A DNA stretch of 64,000 nt from Novosphingobium decolorationis (GTDB taxonomy: Bacteria; Pseudomonadota; Alphaproteobacteria; Sphingomonadales; Sphingomonadaceae). The position numbers and the translations under genes were made by a program. Positions 1-9,304 of this stretch are shown here, in pieces. Under the pieces are notes generated by a model that saw only the letters and a list, made by a program, of their open reading frames with translations, ran no database searches and was not told the origin of the DNA. The stretch is taken from positions 1,086,001 through 1,150,000 of the forward strand of contig NZ_CP054856.1 in NCBI RefSeq assembly GCF_018417475.1. The letters are read 5' to 3'. Position 1 is the stretch's first letter. Every line of letters begins with the position of its first letter.

Positions 1-345
1 GACCTCCTGGCTGCCAGTGACATCTACCTCAACACCTCGCGCTACGAGGGCGCATCGATCGCAATCCACGAAGCCATGTCGATGGGACTTCCCGTGGTCG
101 CCAGCGATGTCAACGGCAATCGCGGGCTGGTGGTGCCCGGGCGCAACGGCGCGCTGTGCGCGCTCGACAAGCCGTCCTCCTTCGCCAACGCGATCGCCCG
201 TCTTGCCCACAACGCCTATTACTACCACTCCTACTCGCAAGGCGCGCTCGCAACGAGCCAGAGCTACAGCCTGGAGGGCTCCGCGCAGCGCCATTTCGAC
301 CTCTACAAGTCCCTCCTTCGTTCCGGTCCTGCCCATAAGGACTAG
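1..345 (+). CDS. Glycosyltransferase family 4, C-terminal fragment (cut by window edge)
   Basis: The reading frame is open from base 1 and ends at TAG 343-345, so only the last 114 codons are present. The visible part is the end of a GT-B glycosyltransferase: a SRYEG motif is followed by AIHEAMSMGLPVVASD, the EX7E-type region that contacts the nucleotide-sugar phosphates in GT4 enzymes. It lies about 120 bp upstream of the Wzz/BY-kinase gene on the same strand, which fits a role in assembling the polysaccharide repeat unit on the cytoplasmic face. Donor and acceptor cannot be told from this fragment. Confidence 0.85.
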   Translation, partial: DLLAASDIYLNTSRYEGASIAIHEAMSMGLPVVASDVNGNRGLVVPGRNGALCALDKPSSFANAIARLAHNAYYYHSYSQGALATSQSYSLEGSAQRHFDLYKSLLRSGPAHKD

Positions 346-469
346 CCAGAAAAGAAGCAGGCCCCCTTCCGGATGCGCGATTTGTTCCCGCAGGGCCGTG
401 AACCATACTGCCCTCTCCTGACACCACACACATCGGATGGTCCCTGCGTCCAGCCCGAGGAGAGCGGAA

Positions 470-2824
470 ATGTCGACGTCGATCGCACATCACGACCCTG
501 ACGCTTCGGTTGCGCTGCACCGCACGTCCCCGCAGCCGGAAGGAAGCGCGATGGGTGCAGCCTCCGAACAGATCGGACCGCAGGACCTGGTGCGCTTGTT
601 CCACCGCTATCGGGGCATGATCCTCGCCATCGTCAGCGTGATCACCGTGCTCGTGCTCGCCCAGCAACTGGCCTCGCCCCCGCTCTATCAGTCCAGCTCC
701 AACGTCCAGGTCGAGTTGATCGACGAGGTCGGCACCAACCAGGCCGACGTCAACTCGCGCAACGCCGAGCGTGTCGCGAACACGGTGCGCCTGCACCGCT
801 CGCGTTCGGTGGCCGGCCAGATCATCAAGGACCTCGACCTCCTCAACGATGAGAGGTTCCGCAGTGAACTGGGCAACGACAATCTTACCGGCAAGGCCTT
901 GATGCAACTCGCGATCAACCACCTGCTCGGCATGCTGGCGATCAATGCCGAAAGCGGTTCCGACCTCATCCAGATCTCGGTGACGTCGCGTTCGCCCGAG
1001 CTTGCCGCCGATATCGCCAACCAGCTGCCCGTCTCGGTCGGCATCCTGCGCAACGCCAAGACCAACGAGCGGCGTCAGGAACTTCTCGGCTCGCTCGAGA
1101 AGGAACTGCAGACCCGCGAACAGGCCGCCCTCGACGCCGCCGCCAAGGTCGCCGAGTTCCGCACCCGCAACCGCATGCTTGTCGGCGCCGGCGGGGCCGA
1201 GGACCTGCAGCAGATCAACCGCATCGCCCTCCAGAGTGCAGCGGCCAACGCTGCACGCGATGCCTCGGCGGCCCGCAGCGCCGGAATTTCGCGCGCCAGC
1301 GAGATCCAGAGCACGGCGACTGCGACCTCGACCGCGCTCGATTCCCTCGAACGGCGCCGCGGCGAACTCGTGGCGGAAAAGGCCAAGCTGAGCACCAGCC
1401 TGGGCCCCAATCACCCCGACGTGCGCCGCGTCAACTCGCAGCTTGCCACGATCGACACCAGCATCGCTCGTGAACGCAACCAGGTTCAGGCCGCGACCCA
1501 GGCCGTCGCCCGTGCCGAAGGCGAGAAGATGGCTCAGCTTGCCCGCAGCGAAGCGGCCGGAGCCGCCGCCATGGCCGCGCGCCTGCAGAACGTCGTCGGC
1601 AGCCTGTCGTCCAGCGCCTATCGCAACGCGCAGAACACGGTGGAGCTCGACAAGCTGGTGCGCCAGTCCGATCTGGCCGAAGCGGCCTACAAGGTCCTCG
1701 CCGAGCGCGTGGAGCAGGTAGGTGCCCAGATGCAGCTGCAGGGCGTGGCCTCGACCATCGTCTCGCCCGCCGTTCCCGACTACGCACCGATCGCGCCCAA
1801 CCCTCTCAAGATGACGGTCACCGCGTTCCTGGGCTCGACCGTTCTTGCCTTCATGGCGGCCCTTACCCGCGAATTCCTGGACAACAAGCTGCGCACCGTC
1901 GCCCAGATCCGCCGCCTCTTCGGTCGGCCGACCCTGGGCATGCTGCCCCAGATCGCGCACGGTCTTTCGCAGGACCCCAAGGACAGCGTCGTGCTCACAG
2001 AACCGCAATCGCTGTTCTCCGAAGTTGCACGCTCGGCCTATTGCGACCTGCGCGCCCTGCGCCCGGGGCGAAAGGGCTCGCAGGTCGTCCTGATCAGCTC
2101 GCCTGTTCCCGGCGATGGCAAATCGACGGTCTCGCTCTCCCTCGCCGCGGCAGGTGTGGCGATGGGGGATCGCACCGTCGTCCTCGACCTCGACCTGCGC
2201 AAGCGCGGCGTGCTCCAACGCCTGCAGGAACAGTCGCTGGCCCCGGACCTGGTCGATATCGTGACAGGCCGCGCGGACCTTGACGGACTGATGCTCCAGC
2301 ATCGCCGGGTCGAAGGGCCGGACGACATCGCCCGGGACGAGCGCGATCTCGAGGCCATCCTGGACAGCGAGCCGAGCGAAAAGCGCATCTATCTCCTGAG
2401 CGCGAAGGCACCCGTCGCGGAGCCCGCCGTGATCCTGTCATCCCACCGCCTCACCGGCCTGCTCGAACAGCTTCGCGAACGCTTCGACCTCATCGTCATC
2501 AATGCCCCCGCCGCGCTGGCCGTGCGCGATGCGCGCACCATGTGTGACTTTGCCGACCAGACGATCCTGGTCGCGCGCTGGGGCAAGACCACCATCGACC
2601 AGATGCGCGCTGCCTTCGAGGTCATGGACACCGACAGGATCCGCGGCGTCATCTTCGACCAGGTCGACTACGCCGAACACGCCCGCCGCAGGTACGGGGA
2701 TTCGGTGCAGTTCTACCGCTATTCGGCCGAATACTACACCTCCGACATCCCGCCGATCCCGACCTGGGGCGAGCGCATCCGCCGCATGTTCGCGCGCGGT
2801 GATTACCAGCCAAGCGCGGCCTGA
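470..2824 (+). CDS. Polysaccharide co-polymerase / BY-kinase fusion (Wzz-Wzc type)
   Basis: A 784-residue inner-membrane protein expected to set chain length and drive export of exopolysaccharide. An N-terminal Wzz domain has its first membrane segment near residues 48-66, then a long Ala/Glu/Arg-rich coiled-coil periplasmic region and a second membrane segment near 445-465. The cytoplasmic kinase domain follows: Walker A PGDGKST (GDGKST at 548-553), Walker A' LDLDLR, and a C-terminal tyrosine cluster (FYRYSAEYYTSD) typical of autophosphorylated BY-kinases. The Walker B stretch reads FDLIVINAP, with Asn678 where these kinases normally have Asp. I chose ATG 470 because GAGGAG lies 7 bases upstream; an earlier in-frame ATG at 437 has no good ribosome site. 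The sugar transferase gene starts 6 bp downstream. Confidence 0.9.
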   Translation: MSTSIAHHDPDASVALHRTSPQPEGSAMGAASEQIGPQDLVRLFHRYRGMILAIVSVITVLVLAQQLASPPLYQSSSNVQVELIDEVGTNQADVNSRNAERVANTVRLHRSRSVAGQIIKDLDLLNDERFRSELGNDNLTGKALMQLAINHLLGMLAINAESGSDLIQISVTSRSPELAADIANQLPVSVGILRNAKTNERRQELLGSLEKELQTREQAALDAAAKVAEFRTRNRMLVGAGGAEDLQQINRIALQSAAANAARDASAARSAGISRASEIQSTATATSTALDSLERRRGELVAEKAKLSTSLGPNHPDVRRVNSQLATIDTSIARERNQVQAATQAVARAEGEKMAQLARSEAAGAAAMAARLQNVVGSLSSSAYRNAQNTVELDKLVRQSDLAEAAYKVLAERVEQVGAQMQLQGVASTIVSPAVPDYAPIAPNPLKMTVTAFLGSTVLAFMAALTREFLDNKLRTVAQIRRLFGRPTLGMLPQIAHGLSQDPKDSVVLTEPQSLFSEVARSAYCDLRALRPGRKGSQVVLISSPVPGDGKSTVSLSLAAAGVAMGDRTVVLDLDLRKRGVLQRLQEQSLAPDLVDIVTGRADLDGLMLQHRRVEGPDDIARDERDLEAILDSEPSEKRIYLLSAKAPVAEPAVILSSHRLTGLLEQLRERFDLIVINAPAALAVRDARTMCDFADQTILVARWGKTTIDQMRAAFEVMDTDRIRGVIFDQVDYAEHARRRYGDSVQFYRYSAEYYTSDIPPIPTWGERIRRMFARGDYQPSAA

Positions 2825-2830
2825 GCGTCG

Positions 2831-3502
2831 ATGCCCCCCCCCACCGATGACCCCTTGCAGGACACCGCCGCGCACGAGCCATCCCCGGCCACCCGCCCCG
2901 GCGGCTCGCGTCTGGCTACGCGCGCGCTTGCCGTGCTGATGCTTGTCCCTTGCGCGCCCGTCATCGGCGTTCTGGGGCTGGGCGTGGCGCTCAGCATGGG
3001 CCGCCCGATCCTGTTCCGGCAGGAACGCTCCGGACTTCACCAGGCACGCTTCACGCTCTTCAAGTTGCGCTCGATGCGCAGCGCCTTCGATGCAGCGGGA
3101 GCGCCCCTCCCCGACGAGGCGCGCGTCACAGGCCTGGGCAAGTTCCTGCGCCGAAGCCGTCTCGACGAACTGCCAGGCCTGTGGAACGTGGTGCGCGGCG
3201 ACATGGCCTTCGTGGGGCCGCGCCCGCTCCTTCCCGAAACCATCGCACAGCTCGGCGAACGCGGCCGCCAGCGCGCGCGCGTGCGTCCCGGGCTCACCGG
3301 TTGGTCGCAGGTCAACGGCAACACCCTGCTCTCACTTGACGAGAAGGTCGCGCTCGACATGTGCTACATCGACAACGCGAGCCCGCGCCTCGACATGCAG
3401 ATCCTTTTGCGCACGTTCTGGGTGATGCTGGGCGGCGAACGCCGGGCCCCGAAGATCGAAACGCCCCGGGTCGAGGCCTGCCCATCCGACGCTGCCGAAT
3501 AG
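2831..3502 (+). CDS. Bacterial sugar transferase (monotopic phosphoglycosyl transferase)
   Basis: A 223-residue enzyme of the WbaP/ExoY/PglC superfamily. It should move a sugar-1-phosphate from a UDP-sugar to undecaprenyl phosphate, the first membrane step of repeat-unit assembly. An N-terminal hydrophobic hairpin (about residues 27-52) is followed by the family signatures: FRQERSG, FKLRSMR, LRRSRLDELPGLWNVVRGDM, FVGPRPLLPE and RPGLTGWSQVNG. The Asp-Glu pair of the LDELP motif is intact. The length fits the minimal catalytic form without the extra N-terminal membrane domain of full WbaP. It directly follows the co-polymerase gene and is probably co-transcribed with it. The sugar used cannot be read from sequence. 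Confidence 0.9.
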   Translation: MPPPTDDPLQDTAAHEPSPATRPGGSRLATRALAVLMLVPCAPVIGVLGLGVALSMGRPILFRQERSGLHQARFTLFKLRSMRSAFDAAGAPLPDEARVTGLGKFLRRSRLDELPGLWNVVRGDMAFVGPRPLLPETIAQLGERGRQRARVRPGLTGWSQVNGNTLLSLDEKVALDMCYIDNASPRLDMQILLRTFWVMLGGERRAPKIETPRVEACPSDAAE

Positions 3503-3517
3503 GCACCGCCCCGGACC

Positions 3518-4246
3518 TTACCGCGCGCCCACCGCACCTTTGCGAAGCGCAAGCGCATCCAGCGAACCCACGACATGGTGCGCGCGGTGCGCAAGGGTAG
3601 GTGCCGCGCCGCGATGAACCCGTTCGGGCCGCAGGATCTGGATCGTCGTCCACCCGCGTCGGCGCGGCTCGAGAAAGTCCTTGGCCGCGTTATCCGCGAT
3701 ATAGACATGCGCCTCGGGAGGACGCTGCGACCATTCCTCGACTAGGGCATAGCCAAGGGGGTGCGGCTTGCCGCAGCCGGGGCCGAGTTCGCCGGTCAGA
3801 ACGATCCGTCCCAGCCTTTCCTCCAGACCAAGCGCGCGCACCTTGGAGCGCTGCATGCCCGCAGGCCCATCCGAGATCAGCGCGCTGCTTGCGCACGGCG
3901 CCCGTGCAAGAAAGCGCGCCGCATCGGAGGCGAGCGCGATCTGCGGATCATGCGCGCGGTAGGCCCCGACAAGTTCGCGGATCAGTTCCTCTTCGCCCGC
4001 AGCACCCAGCTCCGCCAGCGCCTGGTTGAAAATCGTTCCACGAAGGCCTGCCTCGAACAGGGTGCGGCAAGCCCGGGCAAAGCCCGTCCGGCCCATACGC
4101 TGGAAGACCAACGGCTCCAGCGCGGCAAAGCCGCTGAACGCGAAGTCGCGTTCGAGGTAGAGCGTATCGTCGAGATCGAGCACGAGGACGCGGTCCGTCA
4201 GATCGAGACATCCGCTGTCCTCTGCCAAGTACGGATCAGCCAACAA
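3518..4246 (-). CDS. HAD-superfamily hydrolase of the polysaccharide locus
   Basis: A 242-residue HAD phosphatase. Motif I is DLDDTLY (Asp24 and Asp26), motif II is in ALISDG, the conserved Lys is in GKPHPLGY, and the acidic motif IV lies in YIADNAAKD. The HAD_2/PGP-like cap suggests a small phosphorylated substrate. The start is uncertain: the longest frame begins with TTG at 4246, overlapping the end of the ATP-grasp gene by 11 bp. It is the last gene of a three-gene reverse-strand operon (GT4, ATP-grasp, HAD) inside the polysaccharide locus. The pairing suggests an ATP-grasp ligase and a phosphatase acting on one precursor, but the substrate is unknown. Confidence 0.8.
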   Translation of the reverse strand: MLADPYLAEDSGCLDLTDRVLVLDLDDTLYLERDFAFSGFAALEPLVFQRMGRTGFARACRTLFEAGLRGTIFNQALAELGAAGEEELIRELVGAYRAHDPQIALASDAARFLARAPCASSALISDGPAGMQRSKVRALGLEERLGRIVLTGELGPGCGKPHPLGYALVEEWSQRPPEAHVYIADNAAKDFLEPRRRGWTTIQILRPERVHRGAAPTLAHRAHHVVGSLDALALRKGAVGAR

Positions 4247-5207
4247 AATGCGCCGCGTCGTAGCGCACCATGGTCACCCCGGCGCGCCAGTCAGAAGGGT
4301 CCACCGGTGCGCGGCCCAAGACCCGGCGCAGGAGATTTTCGGCAAAGCGTCCTCCCGCATGATCGGCAAGCGGGTACCCGCCTCCGAAGCGCGCGTTGAT
4401 CTCGAACACGCGCAGGCCATGGCAGGGGTCATCGATCAGTTGGAAGCACAGCGCCCCTTGCGCGCCGGGCAGGGTCTGCGCGATGGCCTCTGCAATCTCG
4501 ATCATGCGCGGGTCGCGCAAGGTGCGCCCCTTCTCCACTTCCCCCGCGCGGACCGAAAGGCGTTCGTGGGGAATGGCGCACAGCATATGCCCCTCGCCAT
4601 CAAGGTACATGTTGATCGTGTATTCGGGGCCTTCGAGCAGGTCCTGCACCAGCATCGGCTCTTCGTAGAGGGCACAGATGTCACCGGGACCTTCCAGCAC
4701 TCCGATACCGCGGCTGGCGCTCCCTCCGACCGGCTTGGCAAAGAGCGGCCAACTCCAGTCCCCCGGCGCCGCGCGCACCGCCTCGATGGGGGCGGTCCGC
4801 GGCACCGGAACGCCGGCGCGCTCGAGCACCTCGGTCGTCCGGGCCTTGTCCCGGACAATGGCAATCGTCTCGGGCGCGCTGACATGAACCAGCGTCCCCA
4901 CTGCCGCGAAGTCCTCGCGCGCGGCGGCCAGCGCCTCAAGCTCGGTGTCGATGGTCGGCACCAGCAGGTCGATCCCGTTCGCCCGGCAGTAGTCGAGAAG
5001 GCGCGGCACATAGTCCGGGCTCGTGCAGCGCGGTACGGCAAAGCTGGCATCGGCATCAAGACACGCGGCGCTGAGGTGCGGCGTGAGGTCGCAGGCATGC
5101 ACCTCGATGGCGACGTCGAGCACCGTGCCCGCTCGCCGGAAGCATCGGGTCAGCTCGACCCGGCGTCCCGCCGAAGTGAACAGCACCCGCAGCATCTGCA
5201 CGCTCAT
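4236..5207 (-). CDS. ATP-grasp ligase (carbamoyl-phosphate-synthase-like fold)
   Basis: A 323-residue ATP-grasp protein. A preATP-grasp Rossmann region opens with LRVLFTSAGRRVEL, followed by the ATP-binding lysine region PLFAKPVGGSASRGIG, the hinge PMLVQDLLEGPEYTINMYLD, and the metal-binding acidic residues in ALCFQLIDD and FEINARFGGGYPL. Such enzymes activate a carboxylate with ATP and join it to an amine or similar nucleophile. I chose ATG 5207 because GAGGAG precedes it and because it overlaps the stop of the upstream GT4 gene as ATGA, which implies translational coupling. The product might be an amide-linked modification of the polymer or its precursor; this is inference. Confidence 0.82.
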   Translation of the reverse strand: MSVQMLRVLFTSAGRRVELTRCFRRAGTVLDVAIEVHACDLTPHLSAACLDADASFAVPRCTSPDYVPRLLDYCRANGIDLLVPTIDTELEALAAAREDFAAVGTLVHVSAPETIAIVRDKARTTEVLERAGVPVPRTAPIEAVRAAPGDWSWPLFAKPVGGSASRGIGVLEGPGDICALYEEPMLVQDLLEGPEYTINMYLDGEGHMLCAIPHERLSVRAGEVEKGRTLRDPRMIEIAEAIAQTLPGAQGALCFQLIDDPCHGLRVFEINARFGGGYPLADHAGGRFAENLLRRVLGRAPVDPSDWRAGVTMVRYDAAHFVG

Positions 5208-6403
5208 TCGCTCCTCGCCAGAGCATGCGCCCTGTCCCTTGGAGACCGGCGCGCGCCTCGCCGTGAACCTCCTGCGGACAGACCATGGCCGGGAGGATGC
5301 CGCAAGACCTCGTCCCAGCGGCGCAGCACGTAAGCCGGGCGAAAGCGCAGCATCGAACACGTCGCCGCCTGGCCCAGTCGCTCGCGCAGCGGCGCGTCGC
5401 CGAGCAGTCGCGCGAGCGCGGCGCCCAGCGCAGCGTGTGCGCCCTCGTCCTTGACCAGGAGACCGTTCTCACCGTCCCGGATCATGTCCTCGGGACCGAA
5501 ATCACATCGGGTTGCCAGCACGGGGAGACCGGCCGCCATGGCCTCGGCCAGGGCATTGGGGAACCCCTCGTAGCGCGAAGAGAGCACGAAGACGTCGGCC
5601 TCGCGGATCCAGGAACGCGGCCTTTCGCCAAGTCCGCGCAGGACAATGCGCCCCTCCAGGCTCCTCTCGCGTATACGCGCCTCAAGCGCCTCGCGATCAG
5701 GGCCTTCGCCCCAGATGGCGAGGCGCCATTGCGGGTAATCGGCGGCGATGTCGGCGAAGGCCTCGATCAGCCGATCGAACCCCTTCTGGTAGGTGAGACG
5801 CCCGACCGCGCAGACGGTGTAGGTAGTCCCCTCCCCGCGCACGACATCGGGTTCGGGAACGGGGTTGGGAATGGTCACCAGCCGCCCCTGCAGGTCATGT
5901 GCAAAGCAGCGGCGTACCCCCTCGGTCTGGCAGATGATGGTGTCGGCTCGGCGGTAGAACCAGCGCAGCGCCAGGTTCCACAAGGGATGCAGTTGCTGCT
6001 GCTCGGGGTTGTTGCGCTCGGCGCAGATCAGGCGAGCGGGATGGCCCTGAACCGCCAAGGCCGCCACCAGGTTGATCTTGGTCAGGAACGAGAGGACGAC
6101 ATCGGGACGGCGCCGGGCGACGAGACCGCGAAGCGCCCTGACCCGTCCTGCAACGCCCACAAGTCCGGAGCGCCCGCCCAGCCGGAAGACCCGGCTCACG
6201 ACGGGAAGCTCGTGGTAGATGCGCGCCTCGTCGGTATCGAAGGCGGCGACGTCCACCTCATGGCCAGCTTCGACCAGATGGTGCGCCAGCTGCGCTATGA
6301 CCTGTTCCGCGCCCCCCGCACCAAGGCCCGAGGTCACGATGAGAATGTGTTGGGGTGGGGTCTGGCTAGAAGGCACGCGGCAAAATCCGTCTTCCGGTTT
6401 CAC
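5204..6403 (-). CDS. Glycosyltransferase family 4
   Basis: A 399-residue GT-B enzyme. The N-terminal domain opens with a Gly-rich loop (TSGLGAGGAEQV, about 24-35); the C-terminal domain has VGRLTYQKGFDRLIEAF (200-216) and the EX7E signature E279-E287 within RYEGFPNALAEAMAAGLPV. It resembles the RfaB/PglJ-like retaining transferases that use UDP- or GDP-sugars on lipid-linked acceptors. The last 35 or so residues are an Arg/Gly-rich tail of low complexity. It is the first gene of the reverse-strand GT4/ATP-grasp/HAD set, and its stop overlaps the ATP-grasp start by 4 bp. Confidence 0.88.
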   Translation of the reverse strand: MKPEDGFCRVPSSQTPPQHILIVTSGLGAGGAEQVIAQLAHHLVEAGHEVDVAAFDTDEARIYHELPVVSRVFRLGGRSGLVGVAGRVRALRGLVARRRPDVVLSFLTKINLVAALAVQGHPARLICAERNNPEQQQLHPLWNLALRWFYRRADTIICQTEGVRRCFAHDLQGRLVTIPNPVPEPDVVRGEGTTYTVCAVGRLTYQKGFDRLIEAFADIAADYPQWRLAIWGEGPDREALEARIRERSLEGRIVLRGLGERPRSWIREADVFVLSSRYEGFPNALAEAMAAGLPVLATRCDFGPEDMIRDGENGLLVKDEGAHAALGAALARLLGDAPLRERLGQAATCSMLRFRPAYVLRRWDEVLRHPPGHGLSAGGSRRGARRSPRDRAHALARSE

Positions 6404-6669
6404 GCAAGGAGCCCCCGCACGGAGCTCTGTCGGTCTTGCCGAGCGTATCAGATCGTGCCCCCCGGAAATCTGGGAATACGGTCTACCCCTTTTGGCCCGG
6501 CCTGCAGCCCTTGGGAGGGCCGCGCCCCCGCTTCGAGCCCGCCCGACGCTCTCCCGTTCCCCTTCGTGGGAGGCGCGACCCGGAATGGGTACGCCCGAAT
6601 CGTGCTCGCCTCGCGGCCTGCCGATCCGTCAGATTTCACAGGATCAACAGCGGGAAATGCAGGCCACAG

Positions 6670-8337
6670 ATGCAACGTGTCGAAATCGCCGAGGACTGGA
6701 TGGAGCTTCGCCCCGAATACGCCGAGGCCGTGCATGTGCGCCCGCGGCCAAAGCCTCTTGCCCGTCTCGAACTGGTAGGGCTCGGGGTTCTCGGGATCGT
6801 ATTCCTGGGGCTTGCGGGACGGCTCATGTCCACCCCGCTCAGCCGGGACGAAAACCTGTTCCTCACGGTCGCCCGGCTGGGTGGGACGCAGGACATCTAT
6901 CTTGACCTTGGCTACAACCACCTGCCCATCCTGCCCTGGCTGCTGGGCGGCCTTTACGACCTTGTCGGAACCGAACATTTCCTCCTCGTCGCGCGCCTTC
7001 TGGTGTTGGCCGGATGGGCCGCGGCACTTGGCGCGATCTGGCTGATCTGCCGCCGGACCGAAGCGGGGTTCCTTGCTTTCTTCACCGCCGCGTGCCTGCT
7101 GATGGGCAACGTCCTGCTGCTGGGCGGGGCGGGGATGCTGGCCACCAACAACCTGCTCCCGCTCGCCCCTGCGTTGCTGGCTTTCTACGCGCTGCTGCAC
7201 GGGATCGGATCCACCCGCCCCGCGCCGCTCGCCTACTTTGCCGCAGGTGTCCTGGTCTCCTGCGCCATCGGTCTCAAGGCCAACTACATCTTTCTGGCCC
7301 CGTTCTTTGCGCTTGCGACCCTGTTCGCGCCGACCTCGCGCGGGTTCGCGCTGCGACTTCTGGCCGGGACCCTTCCGCTGGCGGCAGGCGGCCTGCTCGC
7401 AGGGCTACCCGTCCTGATGTACGTCCTGTTCGATACGCAGAGCTTCTTTGCCCACACCCTGCGCTATTTCACCGAGTTACAGCCGGCCTATTGGGCCGCT
7501 TCCAGCGAGCCCAAGGTGGACACACTGGCCGCCAGGATACTGCTCGCCGAGAGCATCTGGCTTGCGAATGCAACGCTGCTCAGCCTCGTAGGGATCGTGG
7601 CGCTCGCGCTCATCCCGGCCATGCGCACGAACATGCGTGAGAGCCTACGGCTTGTCCGGGGCTGGAGCGTTGTCCTGGCGCTGGGCCTTGCCGCGACAGG
7701 CTTCGTGGTGGCCTTCGTCCCCTCGCCTTCTTTCCCGCAGTATTTCGTACCCCCGATCCCGTTCCTGATTCTGGCTGTTGTCCTGCTGCGCGCCCGCACG
7801 GCAACGCCCGACCTTCCGGGAGCCCAAGCGGTGCTTGGGGCCGTGGCGCTCCTCGCCCTTGTCGGATGTGCATCGCGGATCGGGCCCGGGCTTGTCCAGC
7901 TGGCCCGCCCCCAACAGTGGGAGACGATCAGCCTGCACCGCGACATGCGCGCCCTGGCGCGCGAGGCGGGCTTTTCCGGCGGTGAACGGGTCGCAACGCT
8001 CACCCCGGCCCTTGCGCTCGCGGGGAACTTCGCCGTGCCCCCCGAATTCGCGGCGGGCCAGTTCGTGTACCGCGTTGCGCCCTACATCCCTGAAGGTGAC
8101 CGGCGCTACTACACCACGACCTCCGCCGCCGGGCTGGCCGCCTTCCTCGACGCCGCCCCGCCGCCCGCGATCCTGATCAGTGGCGAGGAAAAGCTGGAAG
8201 AGCCCTTCAAGGCCTATGCGCTGTCCCACGGCTACACCGGCTTTCGGCGCCGCCACAAGGGACGGACCATCGAACTGTACCGCCGCCCGGATGCGACGCC
8301 TGTCCTGCCCCCGGCGGGCGGGCCCTCCACCCTTTGA
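6670..8337 (+). CDS. Multi-pass membrane glycosyltransferase, GT-C type (GT39-like)
   Basis: A protein of about 555 residues with an Arg/Pro-rich N-terminus, some ten hydrophobic helices from residue 34 on, and a soluble C-terminal domain. The first extracytoplasmic loop contains LSRDENLFLTVA, matching the acidic loop motif of polyprenyl-phosphate-sugar-dependent GT-C enzymes (GT39/ArnT/PMT), and YNHLPILPWLLGGLYDL follows as in that superfamily. It probably transfers a sugar from a polyprenyl-phosphate donor on the periplasmic side. The start is uncertain: ATG 6670 has only a weak ribosome site, while ATG 6700 has GAGGA just upstream. It is divergent from the reverse-strand GT4 gene and upstream of the deoxysugar operon. 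Confidence 0.7.
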   Translation: MQRVEIAEDWMELRPEYAEAVHVRPRPKPLARLELVGLGVLGIVFLGLAGRLMSTPLSRDENLFLTVARLGGTQDIYLDLGYNHLPILPWLLGGLYDLVGTEHFLLVARLLVLAGWAAALGAIWLICRRTEAGFLAFFTAACLLMGNVLLLGGAGMLATNNLLPLAPALLAFYALLHGIGSTRPAPLAYFAAGVLVSCAIGLKANYIFLAPFFALATLFAPTSRGFALRLLAGTLPLAAGGLLAGLPVLMYVLFDTQSFFAHTLRYFTELQPAYWAASSEPKVDTLAARILLAESIWLANATLLSLVGIVALALIPAMRTNMRESLRLVRGWSVVLALGLAATGFVVAFVPSPSFPQYFVPPIPFLILAVVLLRARTATPDLPGAQAVLGAVALLALVGCASRIGPGLVQLARPQQWETISLHRDMRALAREAGFSGGERVATLTPALALAGNFAVPPEFAAGQFVYRVAPYIPEGDRRYYTTTSAAGLAAFLDAAPPPAILISGEEKLEEPFKAYALSHGYTGFRRRHKGRTIELYRRPDATPVLPPAGGPSTL

Positions 8338-8482
8338 GTGTCCACCTGGCTAAACCCGCCTAACCCCGATGCCCATTTCGCCGCATCCCGCTCAAGCCTT
8401 ACCCTTCCTGCATGTCCCGAAGCGAGACCTTCAGGAGCGCTTCCCAACCGCTGATCCCACACACTGATCGGAGCCTTGGAAC

Positions 8483-9304
8483 ATGAAAGTCGTGTTGCTC
8501 GCAGGGGGCCTGGGCTCCCGCCTTGCCGAAGAGACGGTCCGCGTCCCCAAGCCCATGGTGGAGGTCGCCGGACGGCCGATCATGCTCCACGTCATGGATA
8601 TCTATGACCACTGGGGGCACAACGACTTCATCGTCGCGTGCGGCTACAAGGCCATGGCGATCAAGAGCTTCTTCCAGGACCTGCACCTGATGTCGAACGA
8701 CTTCACGGTGGGGATCGGCAATGGCGAGATGGCGCTGCGCCCGACCAGCAAGATCGACTGGCGCGTCTCGGTCGTCGACACCGGGCTCGCCACGATGACC
8801 GGCGGGCGCCTGCGCCGCCTGCGCTCCTGGCTCGACGATGAAACCTTCATGGTCACGTATGCCGATGGCGTGGGCAACGTCGACATCGGCGCGCTTCTCG
8901 ACTTTCATCGTTCACACGGCAAGCTTGCGACGGTGACCGCGGTGCGCCCGCCCGCCCGCTTCGGCAACCTCGAGATCGAGGATGGCCAGGTGGTCGAATT
9001 CACCGAGAAGGTGCGCAAGTACGAAACCTGGATCAACGGCGGTTTCTTCATCTTCGAGCCGGGTGTTCTCGACTACCTCGAGGGCGACGAGGAACCGCTC
9101 GAGCAGGCCCCGCTCACCCGCCTTGCCCACGACGGCGAACTTATGGCCTACCAGCACAAGGGCTTCTGGCATCCCATGGACACCGTGCGCGACCGCGACA
9201 CGCTCGATGCCCTCGCCACTCAGGCCCTGCCGCCCTGGATGGATTTCGAGAACGGGCAGGCCGTGCTGACCACCGATGCGCCGACGAAGCTCATCAATGT
9301 CTGA
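8483..9304 (+). CDS. rfbF: Glucose-1-phosphate cytidylyltransferase
   Basis: A 273-residue nucleotidyltransferase that makes CDP-glucose from CTP and glucose-1-phosphate, the entry point to CDP-linked 6-deoxy sugars. The N-terminal signature is VLLAGGLGSRLAEET, followed by the PKPMVEVAGRPI substrate loop; YADGVGNVD carries the metal-binding Asp. WINGGFFIFEPG and GFWHPMDTVRD are typical of RfbF rather than RmlA. Its length is slightly above the usual 257. The stop overlaps the start of rfbG by 8 bp, so translation is probably coupled. It is the first gene of the CDP-deoxysugar run. Confidence 0.93.
   Translation: MKVVLLAGGLGSRLAEETVRVPKPMVEVAGRPIMLHVMDIYDHWGHNDFIVACGYKAMAIKSFFQDLHLMSNDFTVGIGNGEMALRPTSKIDWRVSVVDTGLATMTGGRLRRLRSWLDDETFMVTYADGVGNVDIGALLDFHRSHGKLATVTAVRPPARFGNLEIEDGQVVEFTEKVRKYETWINGGFFIFEPGVLDYLEGDEEPLEQAPLTRLAHDGELMAYQHKGFWHPMDTVRDRDTLDALATQALPPWMDFENGQAVLTTDAPTKLINV

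Noticed and set aside
110..2302. A 730-codon open frame antisense to the BY-kinase gene
   Set aside because: Same reason: the sense strand encodes a well-defined Wzz/BY-kinase, and the antisense product has no domain.
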